Shown here one piece after another: positions 13,161 to 19,334 of a DNA stretch of 20,816 bases. This stretch comes from JAFCDQ01 sp964571335 (GTDB lineage Archaea > Nanobdellota > Nanobdellia > Woesearchaeales > ARS49), in assembly GCA_964571335.1 (NCBI GenBank), contig CAZNAM010000009.1:1-20816 (forward strand), in the 5' to 3' direction. The position numbers and the translations under genes were made by a program. Below the pieces are notes generated by a model. It did not search any database and was not told the origin of the DNA. It saw only the letters and a list, made by a program, of their open reading frames with translations. Numbering within the stretch: the first letter of the stretch is position 1; the number at the start of each line of letters is the position of its first letter.

Positions 13161-13167
13161 GAGAGGT
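13161..13167 (+). promoter_or_regulatory. Shine-Dalgarno of alba
   Basis: GAGAGGT lies seven bases before ATG 13175. It is the internal ribosome-binding site of the S17e-Alba operon and shows that this organism still uses Shine-Dalgarno initiation for internal genes. Confidence 0.65.
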
Positions 13168-13174
13168 AACGAAA

Positions 13175-13570
13175 ATGTCAGAGGACAACTGTATTTTTAT
13201 TGGTAATAAGCCATTTATGAACTATGTAACAGCAGTTGTGATGCAATTCACAACACAAGGAGCAGAAGAAGTTAAGGTTATGGCAAGAGGTAAATTTATC
13301 TGTAGAGCAGTAGATGTTTCTGAAGTTTCAGCAAAGAGATTTTTACAAGGAACAGTTGGAATAAAAGGAATAAGAGTTAACAGTGAAGAATTTACAAACA
13401 AAGAAGGAAAACAAGTAAGAGTAAGCACAATTGAATTAACCCTTGGAAGACTAGAAGGTGTAGAACCAAAATCAGCATTTGATGAAAAACCAAGACAAAG
13501 ATTTAACCAGCAACAACCGGAACAAGAACAGCAACAAACAGAAGAACAAGAGCCACAACAACAATACTAA
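13175..13570 (+). CDS. albA: Alba family DNA/RNA-binding chromatin protein with Gln/Glu-rich tail
   Basis: The Alba core covers about residues 5-92: IFIGNKPFMNYVTAVVMQF, then ARGKFICRAVDVSEVSAKRFL and QVRVSTIELTLGR. It dimerises and coats DNA, and in some archaea RNA. The basic loop between KPFMNYV and the RGK segment contacts nucleic acid. The classic Sulfolobus Alba has two lysines in the first loop (GKKPVMNY), of which one is regulated by acetylation. Here that pair is N11-K12, so one lysine is replaced by Asn. After residue 105 comes an unusual tail of about 26 residues made mostly of Gln, Glu and Pro (for example QQQPEQEQQQTEEQEPQQQY), not part of the standard fold. It is the second gene of an operon with S17e. 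Confidence 0.95.
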   Translation: MSEDNCIFIGNKPFMNYVTAVVMQFTTQGAEEVKVMARGKFICRAVDVSEVSAKRFLQGTVGIKGIRVNSEEFTNKEGKQVRVSTIELTLGRLEGVEPKSAFDEKPRQRFNQQQPEQEQQQTEEQEPQQQY

Positions 13571-13588
13571 AAATAAGAATCTTTGTGA

Positions 13589-13617
13589 TTTTCTTTTTTT
13601 ATTTTTACTTTTTCTTA
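13589..13617 (+). terminator. Oligo-T terminator after alba
   Basis: T-runs of up to seven bases, broken by single C or A, follow the alba stop codon and lie before the tRNA promoter. This is the pattern of archaeal intrinsic termination. Confidence 0.5.
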
Positions 13618-13621
13618 AAAC

Positions 13622-13632
13622 ATTTAAATACT
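13622..13632 (+). promoter_or_regulatory. TATA box for tRNA-Arg
   Basis: ATTTAAATACT is centred about 36 bp before the tRNA, placing transcription start near 13653 with a short 5' leader to be removed by RNase P. Confidence 0.5.
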
Positions 13633-13662
13633 AAAAGATATTACAACAGATATTATAATAAT

Positions 13663-13734
13663 GGGCCTATAGCATAATGGATAGTGCGACCGGCTTCGGA
13701 CCGGCTGATCGGGGTTCGAATCCTCGTGGGCCCG
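13663..13734 (+). tRNA. tRNA-Arg(UCG)
   Basis: A 72-base sequence folds into a cloverleaf. The acceptor stem pairs GGGCCTA with TGGGCCC (one T-G wobble), discriminator G. The D-stem is GCAT/GTGC with a loop holding the GG pair, and the T-stem is CGGGG/CCTCG with loop TTCGAAT. The anticodon loop is CTTCGGA, so the anticodon is UCG, decoding CGA and probably other CGN arginine codons. The anticodon stem has an A27-C43 mismatch at its outer end, with four good G-C pairs inside it, and the variable region is short (TGAT). CCA is not encoded. No intron is present. A T-rich stretch after the gene (13740-13753) probably ends transcription. Confidence 0.93.
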
Positions 13735-13813
13735 TATTATTTTATTTTAAATTTTAAACATTTTTTATAAACCAAAAACCTTATTAATAGATTGCACATA
13801 ATTCTTATTAAAA

Positions 13814-15541
13814 ATGGTGATATGGAATTTAACAAATATTTACAAAATTAAAGATAAGAATAAACTTATTTCTGAACTAAAATTAAAAGTTAAAAAATTC
13901 ATGAACTACAGAAAAAAATTGAGCCCTAAATTAACAACAAAAGAATTCCTAAACATACTCAAAGAAAAAGAACAAATAATGGAAATATGTTCCAAATTAA
14001 TTGCATATTCTGAATTAAAACTAACAGAAAATACAGCAGATTCAAAAGCAAATGCTGAAGAAGCAAAAATGGCAGAATTATGCACTGATTTAGGCAATGA
14101 AACAATGTTTTTCAGTTTATGGTTCAAGAATATTCCTGAAAAACAAGCAAAAAAATACATTCAAGCATCAGGAAAGTATCATTATCTTCTTCAAAGAATG
14201 AGAGATTTACGAAAATTCATACTGAATGAAAATGAAGAAAAAATAATAAACATTAAAGACCTTACAGGAACAGAAGCATGCTCAAGGTTTTATAATATAA
14301 TAACTAATAAATTTATTTTTGAATTCAAAAATAAAGAAATGACTCAGGAAGAAATAAATCAATACAAACAATCACCAAAAAGAACAGACAGAAAAACATC
14401 TTATGATTTGGTTTTTAAAAAATATAAAGACAATCAGGAAATACTAGGAGAAATCTATAAATCAACAGCAAATGACTGGAAAAATGAATATATTAAACTT
14501 AGAAAATATGATTCTCCAATAAGTGTAAGAAACAAAGGAAATAATATTCCTGACAAAGCAGTTGAAGTTCTTCTTAATGTGATAAAGAAAAACATGAAAA
14601 TATTTCAAGAATATTTTAAATTAAAAGCAAAAATATGCAGGATAAAAAACTTTGACAGATATGATCTTTACATACCTTATGAAAAAACACAAAAAAAATA
14701 TGATTATGAAAAAAGCAAAAAAATTGTTTTAGAAACTTACAAACAATTCAGTGAAAAAGCATATGTTTTTGCAAAAAAAATATTTGATGAAGAACATATT
14801 CACTCAAACATTCAGAAAAACAAAAAATCAGGAGCATTTTGTTATTCTATACTTAATTATATTACTCCTTATGTACTGCTTAATCATGTTGGAAAAATAA
14901 ATGATCTTTTTACTATGATGCATGAAATAGGACATGGAATACATTCATTATCTGCGAAAGAACAGACACAATTCACATTTCAATCATCACTTCCTTTAGC
15001 AGAAACAGCGTCGATATTTGGAGAAAACCTGCTTGCAAGAAGACTTCTTAAAGAAGCAGACAACAAAGAAAAAATATCAATTCTTACAAAAATGTTAGAC
15101 GGGCAATATGCATCAATAGCAAGACAGGCATATTTTGTGATGTTTGAGATAAAAGCACATGATATGATAGCAAAAGGAGCAACAATTGATGAATTGAACA
15201 AAGAATATTTAAGGAATTTAAAAGAACAATTTGGAAAAATAAAAGTAGATGAAATATTCCAGCATGAATGGAAATATATTCCTCATATCTATCATTCACC
15301 ATTTTACTGCTATGCATATTCATTCGGCAACCTTCTTGTTTTAGCTTTATACAGAATGTATGAAGAACAAGGAAAAAAATTTGTACCAAAATATTTGAAA
15401 ATATTATCTTATGGAGGATCAGAATCTCCTCAAAAAATCCTTTCAGAGATAGGAATAGACATAACCAAAGAAAGCTTCTGGCAAAAAGGATTTGATATAA
15501 TCAAAGAAGAGATTGCTGAACTTAAGAAGTATATTCTGTAG
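13814..15541 (+). CDS. pepF: Oligoendopeptidase F-type metallopeptidase (family M3)
   Basis: This 575-residue zinc peptidase would cleave short cytoplasmic peptides. The thimet/M3 layout is complete. There is an N-terminal helical domain beginning WNLTNIYK, and the zinc motif HEIGH (370-374) sits within FTMMHEIGHGIHS. The third zinc ligand is probably E397 in LAETASIFGE. The C-terminal catalytic signature is YIPHIYHSPFYCYAYSFGNLLVLALY, with the His and Tyr residues that bind substrate in PepF. There is no signal peptide. Start ATG 13814 has a TATA-like sequence about 29 bp upstream. It is the only peptidase in the window and probably serves peptide turnover. Size and motif order fit PepF better than the larger thimet oligopeptidase group. 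Confidence 0.95.
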   Translation: MVIWNLTNIYKIKDKNKLISELKLKVKKFMNYRKKLSPKLTTKEFLNILKEKEQIMEICSKLIAYSELKLTENTADSKANAEEAKMAELCTDLGNETMFFSLWFKNIPEKQAKKYIQASGKYHYLLQRMRDLRKFILNENEEKIINIKDLTGTEACSRFYNIITNKFIFEFKNKEMTQEEINQYKQSPKRTDRKTSYDLVFKKYKDNQEILGEIYKSTANDWKNEYIKLRKYDSPISVRNKGNNIPDKAVEVLLNVIKKNMKIFQEYFKLKAKICRIKNFDRYDLYIPYEKTQKKYDYEKSKKIVLETYKQFSEKAYVFAKKIFDEEHIHSNIQKNKKSGAFCYSILNYITPYVLLNHVGKINDLFTMMHEIGHGIHSLSAKEQTQFTFQSSLPLAETASIFGENLLARRLLKEADNKEKISILTKMLDGQYASIARQAYFVMFEIKAHDMIAKGATIDELNKEYLRNLKEQFGKIKVDEIFQHEWKYIPHIYHSPFYCYAYSFGNLLVLALYRMYEEQGKKFVPKYLKILSYGGSESPQKILSEIGIDITKESFWQKGFDIIKEEIAELKKYIL

Positions 15542-15550
15542 AATCTAAAT

Positions 15551-15562
15551 CAATTTAAATAA
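15551..15562 (+). promoter_or_regulatory. TATA box for the 151-residue gene
   Basis: CAATTTAAATAA is centred 26 bp before ATG 15583, fitting a leaderless transcript. Confidence 0.5.
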
Positions 15563-15582
15563 GAGGGTTTTACTACTGTTCT

Positions 15583-16038
15583 ATGGGTGCAGAAACAGAC
15601 ATATATAAAGTAAGTATAGACGATGCTATTAATTTTGATAAGCGAGAAAATGAAATATTCGCAACAGTTTTTAAAGAACTGAATAAAGAAAAAATAACAA
15701 AAGATTTTCAGAATTCTGATAATAAATACAGCAAAATTCTTGTTTATATATTAGATAACCATGAACCAAAAATAATTTACAAAAGTCAAGAAGATTCTGG
15801 AATTGTAGAAATAAGAAGAATTTGTGAATTAGTAGAAGAAAAAGAAATAAAAAATTATGTTTTTATTGTAGGTGTTTATGAAAGTGATTACAGAAAAAAC
15901 AACATAAAATTAACAGAAGAACAAAAAATGATGAAAGAGGAATTAATTAAAAACAGTAATCAAAAAATTAAAAGCATAAGAGAAGAATTCTGGAAATTCA
16001 TAAAAGAAAAGAAAAATCAAAAACCAAGAACATCATAA
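15583..16038 (+). CDS. Hypothetical protein, 151 residues
   Basis: I do not recognise this protein. It is soluble, Lys/Glu-rich and predicted to be alpha/beta. Three possible strands are SKILVYILDN (about 50-59), PKIIYKSQ and NYVFIVGVYESD (about 91-102), and there are long helices at the C-terminus (TEEQKMMKEELIKNSNQKIKSIREEFWKFIKEKK). There is no signal peptide. The ATG at 15583 has a TATA box 26 bp upstream, so it is a separate unit downstream of pepF. Its 3' end overlaps the convergent DUF58 gene by 22 bp (16017-16038). No link with the MoxR cluster is shown, only adjacency. Confidence 0.68.
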   Translation: MGAETDIYKVSIDDAINFDKRENEIFATVFKELNKEKITKDFQNSDNKYSKILVYILDNHEPKIIYKSQEDSGIVEIRRICELVEEKEIKNYVFIVGVYESDYRKNNIKLTEEQKMMKEELIKNSNQKIKSIREEFWKFIKEKKNQKPRTS

Positions 16039-16874
16039 AATACATCAAATATTTCCTGTCCTGTGTTAGCTGAATAAAATTCCGCTCCAACAAGATCACA
16101 AGCTTGATGAATCCTTGCAATATGATCATTTAACATTCTTTCATAATTTTTTCTTAAATAAGGACTAATAAAAGTTCTCATACGAGCATTAGATTCAAGA
16201 TCTTTCAACCTAAAATCACCCTCTAATTTTAAATCACGCTCAAGAGTATCCAAAACCTGAATCAAGATAAGATCATTATCCTTAAATCTCTGTAAAGTAT
16301 TCTTGATTTCATCAATAGAATAAAGAAAATCGCTAATAATAACCATTAAACTTCTATGCTTAGAAGTCTTTTTTCTATACAAAGCAGAAGCTTTGTCAAG
16401 CTGCATATTTCCTACAGGTTTTTTTGTATTCAAAAAATTAAGAATATTCATAATCTGCCTTTTTCCTCTTCTTGGCTTGAAAAATTCAAGATTATCTGAA
16501 AAAGTAGAAAGAACAAATCTTTCATTATTTTTTAAGGCCATATAAGCAAAACCCATGCCAATCATACCAGCAAAATCAGATTTTTTTCTTTGACCTCTTC
16601 CAAAATTCATACTAGCACTATAATCCACAAGAACATGAACTGTAAGATTTCTTTCTTCTTCATAACGCTTAATAAAAAGCTTGTCAGTTCTTGCAAAAAC
16701 TTTCCAGTCAATACTTCTAAAATCCTCACCAGGCATGTAAATCTGATGATCCCTGAAAATAAGACCTCTGCCAATCTCTTCTGATTTACGTTCACCAGAA
16801 TAATTACTAGTCACTCTTTTATTTATTATAAGACTAAACCTATCAAGCTGATGAAGAAAATTAGTGTCCATCAT
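16017..16874 (-). CDS. DUF58 protein (VWA-like), partner of MoxR
   Basis: DUF58 proteins pair with MoxR ATPases and contain a VWA-like metal-binding fold. The 285 residues show the family core, YMPGEDFRSIDWKVFARTDKLFIKRYEEERN (46-76), followed by LVDYSASMNFG. There the MIDAS-type DxSxS is D84, S86 and S88. A later strand reads SLMVIISDF, in which the family's Asp is present. There is no membrane segment, so it probably acts in the cytoplasm. It overlaps the end of moxR by four bases (ATGA, 16871-16874), implying translational coupling, and ends the minus-strand operon, overlapping the facing orphan gene by 22 bp. Its job is probably to recruit or sense metal-dependent targets for the ATPase; that is inferred from the family. 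Confidence 0.94.
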   Translation of the reverse strand: MMDTNFLHQLDRFSLIINKRVTSNYSGERKSEEIGRGLIFRDHQIYMPGEDFRSIDWKVFARTDKLFIKRYEEERNLTVHVLVDYSASMNFGRGQRKKSDFAGMIGMGFAYMALKNNERFVLSTFSDNLEFFKPRRGKRQIMNILNFLNTKKPVGNMQLDKASALYRKKTSKHRSLMVIISDFLYSIDEIKNTLQRFKDNDLILIQVLDTLERDLKLEGDFRLKDLESNARMRTFISPYLRKNYERMLNDHIARIHQACDLVGAEFYSANTGQEIFDVFYDVLGF

Positions 16875-17806
16875 TTTAATAAAGTCTTTATAACAGCATC
16901 CTCATCCATGCCCTGTCTTTCAGCTTCAAAGCTCAAAATAATTCTATGACGTAAAACAGGATAAACCATTGCATGAATATCTGTCTTGCTCACAAACTTT
17001 CTTCCTTCAATTAAAGCTCTGGCTTTAGAAGCAAGAGTTAATCCAATACTCGCTCTAGGTGAGGCACCATACTCAATCAAATCTTTCTTTTTTCTTGTTT
17101 TTGTAACAATATCAACAATATATTTCTTTAAATCATTAGCAATAGGAACCTGCCTTGCTAAATGCTGTAAATATTGAATACTATCTTTATTAAGAACTGA
17201 TTTAAGCTTAGGAGCTTTTTTTGATTCAGCATACATATTAACAATCTCAAGCTCTTCTTCTTCAGCAGGATAATCAAGCTTAATCTTCAACAAAAACCTA
17301 TCTGTCTGAGCTTCTGGCAAAGGATAAGTACCTTCCTGCTCAATTGGATTCTGAGTTGCAAGAACAAAAAAAGGCTCATCTAATTGAAATGTGGCAGTGC
17401 CGCTTGTAACTTGTTTCTCCTGCATTGCTTCAAGTAAAGCAGACTGTGTTTTAGGAGTTGCCCTGTTAATTTCATCTGCTAACACAACATTAGCAAAAAC
17501 AGGACCTGGCTGGAATTTAAAAGACCTTTTTCCACTTGTTGATTCTTCAATTAAATAAGTTCCAGTTATATCAGAAGGCATAAGATCAGGAGTAAACTGA
17601 ATCCTTGAGAACTTTAAATCTAAAAGATGAGATAATGTGTTAATAGCAAGAGTTTTAGCTAAACCAGGATAACCTTCTAACAAAGCATGAGAATTAGCAA
17701 TCAAGGCAACAACAACTTCTTTCATGGGCTCTTTTTGTCCAATAACAACCTTTCCTAATTCATTAAAAATATAATCAAATGTCTTTTTTGCTTCATCAAT
17801 TTTCAT
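16871..17806 (-). CDS. MoxR-family AAA+ ATPase
   Basis: MoxR ATPases act as chaperones that fold, activate or insert metals into partner proteins, often through VWA-containing adaptors. The 311 residues have Walker A GYPGLAKT (45-52), Walker B VVLADEIN (107-114) and the MoxR signature EGTYPLPEAQTDRF (158-171). Sensor 1 is ATQNP (150-154), and the C-terminal lid contains GASPRASIGL. I chose ATG 17806 rather than the in-frame TTG at 17821, because GGAGGT lies directly before ATG 17806 at good spacing and the TTG codon overlaps it. The ORF is complete. It is coupled to DUF58 by a four-base overlap. Confidence 0.97.
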   Translation of the reverse strand: MKIDEAKKTFDYIFNELGKVVIGQKEPMKEVVVALIANSHALLEGYPGLAKTLAINTLSHLLDLKFSRIQFTPDLMPSDITGTYLIEESTSGKRSFKFQPGPVFANVVLADEINRATPKTQSALLEAMQEKQVTSGTATFQLDEPFFVLATQNPIEQEGTYPLPEAQTDRFLLKIKLDYPAEEEELEIVNMYAESKKAPKLKSVLNKDSIQYLQHLARQVPIANDLKKYIVDIVTKTRKKKDLIEYGASPRASIGLTLASKARALIEGRKFVSKTDIHAMVYPVLRHRIILSFEAERQGMDEDAVIKTLLK

Positions 17807-17886
17807 TTTTAAAACCTCCAATAAACCTGATTTGTTTTATTTTGTTTTTTATTTTTCTTTTTTTGTTTTAATTTTTTATTCTATTT

Positions 17887-18681
17887 TTATTTTGTTTGAG
17901 ATATTCCATTAAAGTAAGTCTTAACGATTCTCCTATATTTTCCTGCAATAGCTTCTTCATAACTAGCATCTGTATTTGCTTCAATTTCTGTGGGAGGAAC
18001 AATCTCATCAAAATATCTTTTTTTAGGATCACTAACTCTTGAAATATCAATATCATTCATTAAAGGATTAATCTCAAGTATTAACTCTTTATTTCCTAAC
18101 TCAGCAACACTTTTATTTCCAAAAATATCAGCATCTTCATCCATTTCTTCAAAATCAAGCAAACTTTCATCAAAACCATATTGTCCAGCAGAATTACTGC
18201 CAAAATTCTGCAAATCAAGAATAGTCTGAGGAATATCAATAAATCTAACATTATAAGCAGAAACTGCAACTAAAGCAAAAGAAATTATTGCAAGAAAAAC
18301 AATCTGCCTGGTGAGTTTTTTTAAATTAAGAAAATAAGATGTCTTGATCTTTTTCATCTTTTTAATAGTATCTTCATGCAGACTATCAACAATCTCATTA
18401 TCTGCTGTGTTTCTTGTATCGCAAGAAGTTCTCAATTCTTCATTTAAATCAGGAACAATATTCTCAACAAACCTAAGATTAAGTCTCTTGACAATTCTTC
18501 TTGTATGCAAGAAAAGATAAGGAATTACAACAAGAAGAGTGTAAAGCCATGAAAGATTCAACAGATAAAAAACAAGCACAAGAACAGCAAAAAGAACAAG
18601 AGAATCAAAAATACTAGTAAAAAGACCAAAATAAACAAGAGTATCTTTCAACTCTCTCATAGCATTTTTTATTTTTTTCAT
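17887..18681 (-). CDS. Three-TM membrane protein in the MoxR cluster, unrecognised
   Basis: This 264-residue protein has likely membrane helices at about 22-41, 43-60 and 126-145. The loop between helices 2 and 3 has IVPDLNEELRTSCDTRNTADNEIVDSL (75-101), a well-ordered motif. From memory it resembles the loop of membrane proteins beside MoxR/DUF58 in other archaea, but I cannot name the family. The last 115 residues are mostly acidic (DESLLDFEEMDEDADIF, about 171-187) and end with a basic YRRIVKTYF segment. Which side of the membrane this tail is on is not clear from charge. It lies between the coiled-coil gene and moxR in the same direction, so it probably belongs to their transcript. Confidence 0.82.
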   Translation of the reverse strand: MKKIKNAMRELKDTLVYFGLFTSIFDSLVLFAVLVLVFYLLNLSWLYTLLVVIPYLFLHTRRIVKRLNLRFVENIVPDLNEELRTSCDTRNTADNEIVDSLHEDTIKKMKKIKTSYFLNLKKLTRQIVFLAIISFALVAVSAYNVRFIDIPQTILDLQNFGSNSAGQYGFDESLLDFEEMDEDADIFGNKSVAELGNKELILEINPLMNDIDISRVSDPKKRYFDEIVPPTEIEANTDASYEEAIAGKYRRIVKTYFNGISQTK

Positions 18682-18708
18682 GATTAAACTTATTAATTTA
18701 CTTACTTT

Positions 18709-19236
18709 TTATGAACAATTTGATTCACAGGCATTTAATTCATCTTCACAGTCATCTAACTCATCCTGTTTTAAATCGAAATCAGCAATTTTCTCATTAA
18801 GATCAGACTGGCATATAGCAAGATTCTCTTCTAAATCCTCAATATCGTCTTCTTGTGATATAACCTGAGATTTATACTTATTAAGTTCTGATTCAGTTGA
18901 AGTAAGCTCAGTTTCAAGATTTTCTTTTTGAGATGCTAACTTTTGTTTTTCAGTTTCAATTGTTTTTTTCTCTGTCTGAATTTCAGTATATTGCTCACCA
19001 ATTTGTTTTTCTCTTTGAGCTTTTAAAGTAAGCTCTTCACGATAATTAAATAAAGCTGTTAATGTTGCATTAAGATCATTAGAAGCTTTTTCTAACTCAA
19101 TCTTCTTCGCTTTATACTCATAATTAATATCATCATAATTATACTGAAAGAAAATTGTAGCAAAAACTAAAGCAGCAGAACTAAGCAAAATTAAAAAAAG
19201 CAAAAGAACATTTGCATTTCTTGTAATAAAACTCAT
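18709..19236 (-). CDS. Membrane-anchored coiled-coil protein in the MoxR cluster
   Basis: This 175-residue protein has a basic N-terminus (SFITRN), one membrane helix (about 8-31) and then an almost unbroken coiled coil to the end (about 40-174). In the last 70 residues the heptads are clear. Core positions a hold L111, L118, V125, I132, L139, L146, F153, L160 and L167, while d holds C142, C163 and C170. C174 falls at the next a. The charged linker is rich in Lys, Glu and Gln. An AAGGAGTT sequence 11 bases before ATG 19236 is the probable ribosome-binding site. The orientation rule puts the coil outside the cell. The role is unknown; it could be a rod or scaffold for the neighbouring VWA protein. 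Confidence 0.85.
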   Translation of the reverse strand: MSFITRNANVLLLFLILLSSAALVFATIFFQYNYDDINYEYKAKKIELEKASNDLNATLTALFNYREELTLKAQREKQIGEQYTEIQTEKKTIETEKQKLASQKENLETELTSTESELNKYKSQVISQEDDIEDLEENLAICQSDLNEKIADFDLKQDELDDCEDELNACESNCS

Positions 19237-19334
19237 TTTATTTCAACAACTCCTTATCTTTTTTAAGATTTTTTTTTTTAAGTTTTTAATCATTTTTATT
19301 GTGTTTTTAACATTGATTTAGTATTATTTTAACA
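19237..19334 (-). other. Intergenic spacer before the coiled-coil gene
   Basis: This spacer of about 98 bp is very A/T-rich, with T-runs on the plus strand (A-runs on the transcribed sense). Apart from AAGGAGTT at 19248-19255 I see no further element I can support. The VWA and coiled-coil genes could be joined by read-through. Confidence 0.4.

Noticed and set aside
17807..17821. TTG start adding five residues to MoxR
   Set aside because: The TTG codon overlaps the GGAGGT ribosome-binding site that serves ATG 17806.
17807..17886. T-rich stretch upstream of moxR as a terminator
   Set aside because: The T-runs are on the plus strand, whereas the flanking genes are on the minus strand, so the transcript would carry A-runs. 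It cannot terminate the cluster's transcript.
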